Assembly: GCF_001426505.1 (NCBI RefSeq)
Contig: NZ_LMEV01000017.1
Span: 1,893,095-1,957,094 of the forward strand
Origin: Variovorax sp. Root473
GTDB lineage: Bacteria > Pseudomonadota > Gammaproteobacteria > Burkholderiales > Burkholderiaceae_C
Length of the DNA stretch: 64,000 nucleotides
Reading direction: 5' to 3'
Shown here: positions 26,530 through 37,469 of the stretch, in pieces
How the letters are laid out: the number at the start of each line of letters is the position of its first letter
Numbering within the stretch: position 1 is the stretch's first letter
Position numbers and translations under genes: made by a program
Notes under the pieces: generated by a model
What the model was told of the DNA's origin: nothing
The model's database searches: none
What the model saw: only the letters and a program-made list of their open reading frames with translations

Positions 26530-29154
<2,625 letters not shown>

Positions 29155-29255
29155 CTTTGGATTTCGTCTTCTGTCAGGGCGGCCTGGCGATGGCGACCCT
29201 GCGTCGAAACCACTGCGTTGAACCGGCCTAACTGCTTGATTTGCTTGAACAATCG

Positions 29256-29261
29256 ATTATA
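29256..29261 (-). promoter_or_regulatory. Possible alaS -10 box
   Basis: A perfect TATAAT on the minus strand, about 100 bp before the alaS ATG. No good -35 box is visible at the expected spacing in the GC-rich upstream sequence. On the plus strand, TTGATT (29236-29241) and TATAGG (29258-29263) with a 16-bp spacer overlap it and could drive the ferritin-like gene. Confidence 0.3.
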
Positions 29262-29415
29262 GGTTTGCGCATGGTGCCCGGGCCCGCCGCGGGCCGTGCG
29301 CACGCGCGATCCGGGCGCCGGGGCTAATATGGACGGCTGAAGCGGTGCGCGCCCTCCCCGGCTGCAGCCTGTTTCTTCCCTGTTTTCATCGGCAACCATG
29401 AATCAAGGAGCACGC

Positions 29416-30237
29416 ATGGCGGGTCAGGCGTCGGAACACTGGAAGATCGAAGACCTCGATTTCTCCCGCATCGCACGCGAGCAGGTGCGCACGGACGAGA
29501 ACCTCTTCTACCTGGTGGCGTCGGCCTCCTTCATCGAGAGCGGCTCCGACCTGTACACGCAGAACCTGGTCGATTTCTTCCGGGGCGACGACGAGGTCAC
29601 CGAGTGGCTGTCGAACCACTGGGAGCAGGAAGAGCTGCAGCACGGCCGGGCCCTGCGCGCCTATGTGCGCCACGTGTGGCCCGAGTTCGACTGGGACACC
29701 GCCTACCATGGCTTTCTGGCGGAGTACGCCACCTACTGCAAGGTCGAGCTGCTGGCCCCGACCCGCGCCCTGGAAATGACCGCCCGCTGCGTGGTCGAGA
29801 CCGGCACCGCCACCTACTACCGCGCCATGGCCCGCAGCACCACCGAGCCGGTGCTGCGCGATCTGGCCACGCGCATCGCGACCGACGAGGTCAACCACTA
29901 CAAGCACTTCTACCGGTTCTTCCGCCGCTACCGCGCGCAAGAGCGGCTGAACCGCTTGCGCGTGATGGGCACCATCGGCCGGCGCACCCTGGAACTGAAA
30001 AGCGAGGACGCGGACTGCGCCGTCCGCCATGTGGTGAAGGCCCGCGCCCCGCACCGGGCGGGCGATGCAGCCTATGTGCAGCAGCTCAGCGCGCGCATGA
30101 ACAGCACCATCCGCAACAATCTGAGCCCCGGCGCCACGCTCAAGATGCTGATGCGCCCGCTGGAACTGCCGGCCCGCGTGCAGACGGTGATCCAGTACCC
30201 GATCCGGCAGTTCATGGAACACGTCTTCCTGCGCTGA
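29416..30237 (+). CDS. Ferritin-like di-iron protein
   Basis: 273 residues from the ATG at 29416, chosen because AAGGAG (29405-29410) lies five bases before it; an ATG at 29398 adds six residues but has no ribosome site. The four-helix-bundle iron motifs are EQEELQHGRAL (Glu-Glu-x-x-His) and DEVNHYKHF (Glu-x-x-His), consistent with a ferritin-like or acyl-carrier desaturase-like di-iron centre. The C-terminal third is basic and helical and may bind a membrane or partner. Exact reaction unknown. Divergent from alaS. Confidence 0.75.
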   Translation: MAGQASEHWKIEDLDFSRIAREQVRTDENLFYLVASASFIESGSDLYTQNLVDFFRGDDEVTEWLSNHWEQEELQHGRALRAYVRHVWPEFDWDTAYHGFLAEYATYCKVELLAPTRALEMTARCVVETGTATYYRAMARSTTEPVLRDLATRIATDEVNHYKHFYRFFRRYRAQERLNRLRVMGTIGRRTLELKSEDADCAVRHVVKARAPHRAGDAAYVQQLSARMNSTIRNNLSPGATLKMLMRPLELPARVQTVIQYPIRQFMEHVFLR

Positions 30238-30258
30238 ACGGCAAAAAAGGGCAAAAAA

Positions 30259-30280
30259 AACCCAGCTCGGATGCTGGGTT
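30259..30280 (+). terminator. Probable terminator after the ferritin-like gene
   Basis: An 8-bp stem AACCCAGC-TCGGAT-GCTGGGTT, 21 bp after the stop. The plus-strand T run is short; the A8 run before the stem would give a strong U tract in the opposite direction, so it may work on both strands. Confidence 0.55.
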
Positions 30281-30956
30281 GAATCTCTGGATTGCTGTCA
30301 CGCACAGAGAACCCGCACTTGAAGCGAGTCCGCAAAATTTAGGGCTGCGCCCGCCGTGGGGTTGTCAGACAACACCGACAGTTCTGCCTGCTCGGGCGAG
30401 TGGACGAACGCCTAGAGCTCCGAAAACTGCCAAATTTTTCACACTTTTTAACTTGTCCTACGGTTACGACATTTTTCAGCTGACATGTTCCACGGCCGCC
30501 GTCGCCGACGATGCACTTGCTGTCACGCAACAGGGCCGCAGAAGAAGAGCTCTCTGTTTGCCTTAGAGCGCGCCCCTTCAATCGGGCTCCTCGAGATACC
30601 CGCTTCGGCGGGTATTTTTTTGTCCGCTGCAGGCCTGCGGCCGTCCTAGCACATCCACTTGACGGGTTTTCCCACCCCGATGGGGACAATGTTGTGGAAA
30701 ACCGTGTGTGCAGCGCGCGAAACCGTTGACTGGCGTGGCCTCCAACGCGGTGCCCGCGAAAGAGGCAGCGAAGGGAAAAAACCCGGGGAAATATTTTTCT
30801 CGGCGTTTTCGCCACACCGAATGGGTCGTTTCATCGACGCACACTGCCGCTCGAACTCGCAGCGAACCTCGCCAACCACCCCCGCCGGCCCCCTGAAAAC
30901 TGCGCACAGCCTCCTCCGGCACCGGGCTGCGTCGCGGACGCGGGTCTCCCGCGCGG
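30281..30956. other. Gene-free region with a strong terminator
   Basis: About 680 bp between the ferritin-like gene and the 3' end of the polysaccharide operon. It is more AT-rich than its surroundings. No open frame here has a recognisable domain. It contains the strong plus-strand terminator at 30596-30621 with no coding gene just before it, and a nested dyad at 30665-30701 (GTTTTCC...GGAAAAC enclosing CCCC-GAT-GGGG). A small non-coding transcript ending at the terminator is possible; I could not match it to a known RNA family. Confidence 0.35.
30596..30621 (+). terminator. Rho-independent terminator of an unassigned plus-strand transcript
   Basis: A perfect 8-bp stem ATACCCGC/GCGGGTAT closed by the stable TTCG tetraloop and followed by seven T residues. 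It is a textbook intrinsic terminator, yet the nearest plus-strand gene ends 360 bp upstream and has its own hairpin. Confidence 0.8.
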
Positions 30957-33900
30957 CTACGCGCGGCCCCAGCCGCCGCCAAGCGCCTTGTACAGATTCA
31001 CCGAATTCACCGCCGCCTTCAGCTGCAGTTCGATGAGCTGCTGCTGCCCGGTGTAGAGCTCGCGCTGCGCATCCTGGCTCGAGAAGTAGTCTTCCATGCC
31101 GCTGCGAAAGCGCGTGCGCGAGATGCCGGCCACCTTTTCGAGCACCAGCACGCGCGCCTGTTGCGCCTCCAGCTGCGGCTGAAGGTGGTCGCCGGCGATC
31201 AGCGCATGGGCCACCTCGCGAAACGCCACCTGCGCCGCGGATTCGTACGAGGCCATCGCCGCAGCCAGCCGCTCTTCGCTGGCGCTCACGTTCGCGGAGC
31301 GGCGTCCCCAGTCGAAGATCGGCAGCGACACGCCCAGCACGCCGGCCCAGCTGCTGTTGCCACTGTCGAGCAGGGTCGACAGCTCCTTGCTGACACCGCC
31401 GGCCAGTGCCGTGAGCGAGATGGTCGGCAGCATCGCAGCCTTGGCCGCGCCCACGCCCGAGTTCGCGGCCTCGACGCGCGCATAGGCCGCGAGCAGGTCG
31501 GGCCGGCGCTGCAGCAGGCTCGACGGCAACCCGGCCGCGACCTGCGCCGTGGAGCGCTCGGGCCAGGGCCGCGCGCTGCCCGTCTCGGGCGGCACGGGGC
31601 GGCCGACCAGCACGTTGAGCCACTGCAGGTCCTGCGCGACGCGCATGCGGTATTCCTCCTGCCGCACGCGGGCGTTCTGCAGCAGCGACTGCACGCGGTA
31701 CACGTCCAGCTGCGCCGCGCCGCCGACCGCGCGGGCGCGCCCGATCATGTCGGCGTTGGCATTCAGCGTGGCCTCGTTGGCCATGGCCAGCGCGAGCAAG
31801 GCGCGGTCGGCGCGCAGCGTGAGGTAGGCGTTCGACACCTCGCCCACCAGGTTCATGCGCGCGGCCGCGTGGTCCTTGTCGCCGGCTTCGGCGAGGGCGC
31901 CGCTTTGTTGCGCGGCGCTTTGCTGGCGGCCGAAGAAGTCCAGCTCGTACGACATCACGCCGGCCTGGATGTCGAAGCTGTTCGACACGCGCCCGTCCGA
32001 CGGCAGGTTGCCGACCGGACTGAGCGAGCCCTGCGGCGTGGTCTGCGCCCGCTGGCCATGCGCCGACAGGCCCACCTGCGGGAACAGCGACGCGCGGCTG
32101 CCCGCATAGGTGGCGCGCCCTTCGCGCGCTTTCGCCGCATAGGCGCGCAGGTCGCGGTTGTTGTCCAGCGCCGTGGCGATCAGGCCGCGCAGTTCCTCGT
32201 CCTGCACGAAGTTGCGCCAGTCCATGGGCTGCGCGTCTGGCGCCGTGGTGCCGGCCGGCCATTGCGTGGGCACCGCAAGGTCGGGTTCCTTGAGCGGCGG
32301 CGTGAGGTTGCAGCCCGTCGTCACCAGCACGATGCAGACGGCCAGCACCGCCAGCAGCAGGCGCAGCGACAGGCGCGCGAAGCCCGCGCCCGGTGCGCGA
32401 ATGCCCGCACTCGCCATGAGTGCCGAAGCCGCCTGCCAGGGTCGCACCTGCACCGCCACGTGGCTCGGCGGCACGTTGAAGACGTGGCGCACGAGGTGCT
32501 CGCGCTGCGCTTCTGTGGCGTCGAAGCTCAGCTCGGCCCCTGCCCTGCCGCGCGCGGCGAGCCGGGCCGGCAGCCAGCCGACCGGCCCGACATGCACCTC
32601 CAGCGGTTGCCCCACGCGCAGGCGCTTCAGCGGACCGCGGCCCTCGAGCAGCGCACCGTCGGCCGCGATGTTGACGAAGCGGGATTCGCCCTCGCCCGCG
32701 GCCGTGCGCACCCGTGCCCGCGCGCGCCAGGGAAAGCGCTCTTCCTGCTGTGGACGCGGCAGGTCGACGCAGGCCATGAGCGCGCCCAGGCACAGCACCA
32801 GCGCGATGCCGGTCCACACCAGATTGAGCTGGTCGCCCGGCGTCAGCGCTGCACCGCTCAGGGCCGCCATGGCGGCCGCGCCCTGCAGTGCCACGAGCAG
32901 CCCGCCGAAGACGCCCACCAGCTTCCAGTGCACCACCGTGCGCGAGCGGTCGAGCCCCTTGGCCGTCACCTTGAACGGATGGCCGAAAGGCTTGAGCATC
33001 GCGCGCGCCAGCGTGCCGCTCACGGCCATCGCCGCCACCAGCTGGCTCACCTCGCTGAACACCGGCAGGCAGCGCCGCTGGCTGATCCAGTAGCTGTAGG
33101 CCCAGAACATCATGAGCGACGGCAGGCCGTAGGCGGCAAAGGCCTGCGGTGTCGCATGGAAGGCCGACACGCCCGCATACCAGTACAGCGCGGGCGCCAG
33201 CAGGATCAGCACCATGAAAGGCTTGCCCAGCCAGTGCAGCAGCCCGTGCACGAAGTGCAGCCGCGCCGGCAGGCTGTAGCCCCTGCCGAGCAAGGGCCCG
33301 TCGGGCAGCAGCGCGAGCTGCACCGTGCCCAGGCACCAGCGGCTGCGCTGGTTGATGTAGTCGACGATGCTCTCGGCCGACAACCCATTCGACAGCCGCT
33401 CGCCGAGCCAGCGCGTGATGCGGCCCTGGCGCAGCAGCAGGTAGGTGGTGTGGATGTCCTCGCACACGCTGCCGACCGGAAACCCGCCCGCCTCGGTGAT
33501 CGCGTCGCGCCGCACGATGAACGAGGTGCCCACGCAAAACGCCGAATCGACCGCGTCCTTGGCGGGCTGCAGCACGTCGAAGAACACGCGCTGCTCGTCG
33601 ACCCAGCTGTCGGTGGCGCGCAGGTTGTGCTGGATAGGGTCGGCGTTGTAATAGAACTGCGGCGTCTGCACCAGCCCCACGCGGCGGTCCTCGAACAGGC
33701 CGAGCATGCGGTAGACGATCTGGCGTTGCGGGGCGAAGTCGGCATCGAGCACGAGGATGAACGGCGCATCGGTCACGCCTGCCGACAGGCGCAGGCCGTT
33801 GTTGAGGTTGCCGGCCTTGGCGTGCGTGTTGTCGGGCCGCCGCGCGTAGTGCACGCCGCGGCGCTCGCAGTAGTCGCGCAGCCAGTCGCGACGCGTGTCG

Positions 33901-34358
33901 TCGAGCACCCAGACGTTCAGCCGCGGGTAGTCGATGGCCTGCGCGGCGATGATGGTTTTCTCCAGCACGGCCAGCTCTTCGTTGTAGGTGCAGATGAAGA
34001 CGTCGACCGCCGGCACGTCGTCACCGCGAGCCCGCAGTGCGGCCTCGCCCCGGTCAGCCTGCGCGCGGTTGTCGCGGCGCCGCATGAGCATGTGGATCGA
34101 CATCAGCGTGTAAACGATGGCCATCAGCTCGAAGCACAGGAACACCCACGCGAACAGCGTTTCGAAACCCAGGTCCGACGGCGGCATCGTGGCCACGATG
34201 CGCCAGACGGCGTAGCGCAGCAGCAGCAGCGCGGTCAGCGCGCCGAACAGCACCCGGTGCGTGATGCGTTCGACGCGGGCCCAGGTCATGAGGAGCAAGG
34301 CGAGCCCTGCGACCAGTGCGTTGAGCTGGAACTCCGGTGTGGCGATCAGGCTGGACAT
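30957..34358 (-). CDS. BcsA-like glycosyltransferase-PilZ fused to NodT-type outer-membrane factor
   Basis: One uninterrupted 1133-codon frame carries two normally separate proteins. Residues 1-530: membrane-embedded family 2 glycosyltransferase of the cellulose-synthase type, with VDVFICTYNE (118-127), DAD (205-207), CED (299-301) and QRSRW (337-341), flanked by helices. About 535-630: PilZ-like domain with RARAR near 545-549 and NIAADG, where the usual Ser is Ala. From about 648: a NodT/OprM outer-membrane factor with its own lipobox signal (VTTGC) and the ELDFFGRQ motif. An ATG at residue 648 (base 32417) could start the channel separately as a 486-residue lipoprotein, but its ribosome site is weak and the synthase has no stop codon of its own. 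ATG at 34358 overlaps the upstream gene's stop by 13 bases. It probably makes and exports a beta-glycan. Confidence 0.82.
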   Translation of the reverse strand: MSSLIATPEFQLNALVAGLALLLMTWARVERITHRVLFGALTALLLLRYAVWRIVATMPPSDLGFETLFAWVFLCFELMAIVYTLMSIHMLMRRRDNRAQADRGEAALRARGDDVPAVDVFICTYNEELAVLEKTIIAAQAIDYPRLNVWVLDDTRRDWLRDYCERRGVHYARRPDNTHAKAGNLNNGLRLSAGVTDAPFILVLDADFAPQRQIVYRMLGLFEDRRVGLVQTPQFYYNADPIQHNLRATDSWVDEQRVFFDVLQPAKDAVDSAFCVGTSFIVRRDAITEAGGFPVGSVCEDIHTTYLLLRQGRITRWLGERLSNGLSAESIVDYINQRSRWCLGTVQLALLPDGPLLGRGYSLPARLHFVHGLLHWLGKPFMVLILLAPALYWYAGVSAFHATPQAFAAYGLPSLMMFWAYSYWISQRRCLPVFSEVSQLVAAMAVSGTLARAMLKPFGHPFKVTAKGLDRSRTVVHWKLVGVFGGLLVALQGAAAMAALSGAALTPGDQLNLVWTGIALVLCLGALMACVDLPRPQQEERFPWRARARVRTAAGEGESRFVNIAADGALLEGRGPLKRLRVGQPLEVHVGPVGWLPARLAARGRAGAELSFDATEAQREHLVRHVFNVPPSHVAVQVRPWQAASALMASAGIRAPGAGFARLSLRLLLAVLAVCIVLVTTGCNLTPPLKEPDLAVPTQWPAGTTAPDAQPMDWRNFVQDEELRGLIATALDNNRDLRAYAAKAREGRATYAGSRASLFPQVGLSAHGQRAQTTPQGSLSPVGNLPSDGRVSNSFDIQAGVMSYELDFFGRQQSAAQQSGALAEAGDKDHAAARMNLVGEVSNAYLTLRADRALLALAMANEATLNANADMIGRARAVGGAAQLDVYRVQSLLQNARVRQEEYRMRVAQDLQWLNVLVGRPVPPETGSARPWPERSTAQVAAGLPSSLLQRRPDLLAAYARVEAANSGVGAAKAAMLPTISLTALAGGVSKELSTLLDSGNSSWAGVLGVSLPIFDWGRRSANVSASEERLAAAMASYESAAQVAFREVAHALIAGDHLQPQLEAQQARVLVLEKVAGISRTRFRSGMEDYFSSQDAQRELYTGQQQLIELQLKAAVNSVNLYKALGGGWGRA

Positions 34359-35671
34359 GATGGAACGGCTCCCGTGGCAATGGTCTTGCCGGTGAAGGGG
34401 TTGAAACCCGTGGCGGCCAGGGCGATCCAGGCGGTCGCGCCCAGGTGCGGCCAGTGGTAGTAGAAGAAATCGGCACCGGTCGAATCCGGACCGATGGCCA
34501 GGCCGGTCGAGATGCGCGTGCCCGGCGTGGCGTAGTACAGGCCGTTGCTGGCGCGCTGTGCCGCGAGCAACTGCCACAGCGCCTCGGGCGCCGCACCCTT
34601 GCGGGCCACCAGCGTGGCGGCGGCCTGCGCGCTGCCTTCGGTCCAGATGCCGTCGGGCTCGCGCGAGAAACCATAGCCCGCGCCGGAGCGGTGGTGCTTC
34701 TCGACCCAATCGAGGCTGCGCACCCAGGCGCACGAGCCTTCGGGCGCCGCGAGCAACGGCCACAGCTGCGCATCGAGGCCGGAGCCTTCGGTGGAGACGG
34801 TGGCGCCATCCTCCCTGGTGCCGATGTGGAAGCGCTGCTCCGACGGGTTCCACATGCGGCCCACGAAATCGAGCGCGGTGCGCGCCTGCCTTTGCTCCGC
34901 CGCATCGGGCTGGCCCTCGGCACGCACCGCCCGTGCGGTCCACGCCGCCGCCATGGCGATGTCCAGGTTGTGCTCGGTCGACTTCCAGGTCTGCGCGCGC
35001 TGCGCGTTGTCCCAGCCGTGGCGCCCGCCGTTGTAGCCGTCGGGGCCGTTCCTGGCGCGCGTGTTCTGCTCGGTCCAGGCCAGCAGCCGGCGCGCGGTCG
35101 CCAGGTAGGCGGGCGTCGGTTCGGCCTGGTGCAGGTTCAGCAACAGCAGCGCGGCCCAGGCCACGTTGCCGGTGGCGGTGCTGACCTGGTACGCATCGGC
35201 GATCCACTGCTTGCGCCCGGCGTCCCAGCGGCCGGGCAGCGCGGGCTTTTCCTCGGTGACCGGCCCGGCGCGGTAGGCATTGCGCACGCGGCCATCGGGC
35301 GTGGTCTGGTCGTGCGCCACGGCACGCACCACGGCATCGCCGATGCGCCGGGCGGCAGCGCGGTCGCCGCACGCGAGCAGCGCGATGCCGGCCAGCGCGT
35401 TGTCGTAGGTGAAGGCTGCACCGGCCAGCGCAGGTTCGAACGGCGGTTCGCCGGACGCATTCGTGGTGCGGTAGCTGGTCAGGAACAGCGGCCCCGCGGC
35501 CGCGCCGCCCTGGTCGTGCGCGACGGCGCGCCGCAACCCGTCGCAGCTGTCGCGCGCAAGGGCCTGCTGCGTGGCACCGGGCGAAGGCGCAGCGACAGCC
35601 GCAGCGCCCACCAGCGCGATCGATGCAGCGACGCAGCGCGCCCTTGCGGCGAGCGACACAGGAATCGGCAT
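34346..35671 (-). CDS. Periplasmic six-hairpin glycosidase-like protein
   Basis: 441 residues. Signal peptide MPIPVSLAARARCVAASIAL with cleavage near AAAVAA. The mature protein is an alpha/alpha-barrel with repeated helical hairpins (AFTYDNALAGIALLACGD, TEHNLDIAMAAAWTARAV, GIWTEGSAQAAATLVARK, HLGATAWIALAATGFNP), as in six-hairpin glycosidases. Sitting between adaptor and synthase genes, it may trim or release the nascent polymer, as BcsZ does for cellulose, but it is not recognisably GH8. Its stop overlaps the synthase start, implying coupling. Confidence 0.7.
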   Translation of the reverse strand: MPIPVSLAARARCVAASIALVGAAAVAAPSPGATQQALARDSCDGLRRAVAHDQGGAAAGPLFLTSYRTTNASGEPPFEPALAGAAFTYDNALAGIALLACGDRAAARRIGDAVVRAVAHDQTTPDGRVRNAYRAGPVTEEKPALPGRWDAGRKQWIADAYQVSTATGNVAWAALLLLNLHQAEPTPAYLATARRLLAWTEQNTRARNGPDGYNGGRHGWDNAQRAQTWKSTEHNLDIAMAAAWTARAVRAEGQPDAAEQRQARTALDFVGRMWNPSEQRFHIGTREDGATVSTEGSGLDAQLWPLLAAPEGSCAWVRSLDWVEKHHRSGAGYGFSREPDGIWTEGSAQAAATLVARKGAAPEALWQLLAAQRASNGLYYATPGTRISTGLAIGPDSTGADFFYYHWPHLGATAWIALAATGFNPFTGKTIATGAVPSCPA

Positions 35672-35693
35672 GGCGTTCTCACCTGCTGTGCGC

Positions 35694-36983
35694 TCAGGCC
35701 TTGGCCAGGCTGGCCGACACCACCTTGCCCGGCACGCACAAGGTCTGGCGGCTTCCGTCCTCGGACTTCGGCGGCTCGGCCGACTCGATGCGCGCCACTG
35801 CGTAGATGGAGCCCTGCTCGGCATAGGGGAACGGCACGCTGTAGGTGCTCTGCAGCGCATCCGAGGCCACGGGCAGCAGCTGCTCCACGCGCGCCGGCAC
35901 CGCGACGTTCTCCGCCACCTTCACGTCGAGCTTCGAGCCCACGCTCAGGCGCTTGGCCAGCCGCGCGGGGAAGACGGCGATGACGCCGATGCGGCTGCAG
36001 TCGGTCACGCGCACCAGCGAAGAGCCCGCCGTCACGTACGCGCCCTCGGGCGCCAGCACCGTGTGCACCATGCCGGGCTGGGTCGCCTTGACCTCGTAGG
36101 CGGCGAGCTTCTCGACGCGGCGTCGCTCTTCTTCCTCGAGCTGCGAGATCTGCCTGAGCTGCTTGTAGATCGCGGTGCCGTCCTGGCGTGCGCGGTCGGT
36201 GCTGTTGCGCAGCGCTTCACGCCGGCTCGCGAGCGTCTGGAACAGGCTGTTGCCGCCGGTGCCGACGAAGGCGCCCTGCCCCGCGCTCACCACGGTCTGC
36301 GCCTGCCCCGCAAAGGCTTGCTCGGCCACCGCGGCAGCGGCGCGTGCCGTGCTCAACTGGGCTTCGGCCGCGTTCATCACCTGTTCGCTGATGGCGCCTT
36401 CCTTCAGCAACGCTTCGTTGGTGCGCACCTTGTTCTCCTGCTCGGCGACCATGCTGTGCGCCACGTCGCGCTGGCGCTGCGCGATCTCCCAGGCGTCCCA
36501 GGTCTGCGCGAGCGAAGCCTGCCGGGTCACCTGCGCCTGCTGGCCGATGGCGCGCATCTCCTGGTTGTCGGACTTGTACTGGTTGCCCAGTTGCGCGAGC
36601 TGGCTCTGCAAGCCCAGGCGCTGCGTGGTCAGCGTGGTGAGGATCTCCTGGCTGACGGTGGGGTTGCGCACGGTGGCCACCAGCGTGCCGGGCAGCACCG
36701 CGTGGCCCGAGCGCACCGCCATCTGCGTCACCACGCCATTGATCGGCGAGGTGACGATGCCGACCGGCGCCTGCAGCACGGCGCGCGTGGCCTGCGAGGA
36801 CAACAGCGGCTCGACCAGCGTGGCCACCATCAGCCACAGCACGAAGGCCAGCAGCGCATAGCCTGCGACCTTGGGAACGACGGCGCCTCGCTGCTGGCGC
36901 TGCCCCCGGGCCCGCGCGGCACGCGCATGCGGCCGGGTGCGGCCCGGTTTCGACGGGGAAGGAATGGGTCTGAGCACTCGCAT
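35694..36983 (-). CDS. HlyD/Alg44-type periplasmic adaptor
   Basis: 429 residues starting at MRVLRPIPSP with an AGAGGTGG ribosome site. A single N-terminal membrane helix (VAGYALLAFVLWLMVATLVE) is followed by a lipoyl half-motif (GVVTQMAVRSGHAVLPGTL), long coiled-coil hairpin regions (about 130-300) and a beta-barrel part ending in CVPGKVVSASL. This is the architecture of membrane-fusion proteins and of the periplasmic part of Alg44. It is the first gene of the operon and should bridge the inner-membrane synthase to the outer-membrane factor encoded downstream. It has no PilZ domain itself. Confidence 0.85.
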   Translation of the reverse strand: MRVLRPIPSPSKPGRTRPHARAARARGQRQQRGAVVPKVAGYALLAFVLWLMVATLVEPLLSSQATRAVLQAPVGIVTSPINGVVTQMAVRSGHAVLPGTLVATVRNPTVSQEILTTLTTQRLGLQSQLAQLGNQYKSDNQEMRAIGQQAQVTRQASLAQTWDAWEIAQRQRDVAHSMVAEQENKVRTNEALLKEGAISEQVMNAAEAQLSTARAAAAVAEQAFAGQAQTVVSAGQGAFVGTGGNSLFQTLASRREALRNSTDRARQDGTAIYKQLRQISQLEEEERRRVEKLAAYEVKATQPGMVHTVLAPEGAYVTAGSSLVRVTDCSRIGVIAVFPARLAKRLSVGSKLDVKVAENVAVPARVEQLLPVASDALQSTYSVPFPYAEQGSIYAVARIESAEPPKSEDGSRQTLCVPGKVVSASLAKA

Positions 36984-37469
36984 AGCCACCTCTTGAAAAC
37001 GTCGATGGCCTGCCCTTTGCGGCAGGCCTTCGGATGAAGAAAGAGACCTGGCGCGACCCTCCCGGATCGCCCTCCGCGTCTTCGATTTCTCGTGCTGCGG
37101 TGCAATAAAGGTACGCCCAAAGCGTCGGCCGCCGTGCTTCCGGGCGCAACAAGATGTGCAAACTTCACATCTACTTTGGGGCCCTGAACTGGGCACAGTC
37201 CTACATTGGTTTCGATGGCCCGGGGGTTGACACGCACGGGGCGCATCGACACGCCGGAATGCCGCGCGATCGCGCTTGTCTCGAAGCCCGCAAGCGCCGC
37301 CGACGGTGCCCGCGCGCGACGCCATCAGCCCGCCGCGCGACGCCGACCCGGCGGCGTGCGCACCGCGCTCAACAGGCCGTAACGATATTGGCGCGAATGG
37401 TCACAGCCGCCGCGAGGCCCTGTGGCGGGCACGCATCAGCGCGCGCCATGGCGCGACGAGGGTGCAGTC
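36984..37469. other. Upstream region of the polysaccharide operon, with two dyads
   Basis: About 490 bp with no supported gene. It separates the HlyD-type gene's start from the 3' end of malQ/treY. A hairpin GGCCTGCC-CTTTGC-GGCAGGCC (37007-37028) lies in the leader close to the ribosome site. A second dyad AGATGTG-CAAACTT-CACATCT (37152-37172) lies about 170 bp before the start and resembles a regulator site. The operon promoter is probably here but I see no consensus boxes. Confidence 0.4.

Noticed and set aside
31161..34460. A 1099-codon plus-strand frame opposite the synthase-channel gene
   Set aside because: Same antisense pattern; it lacks any family signature.
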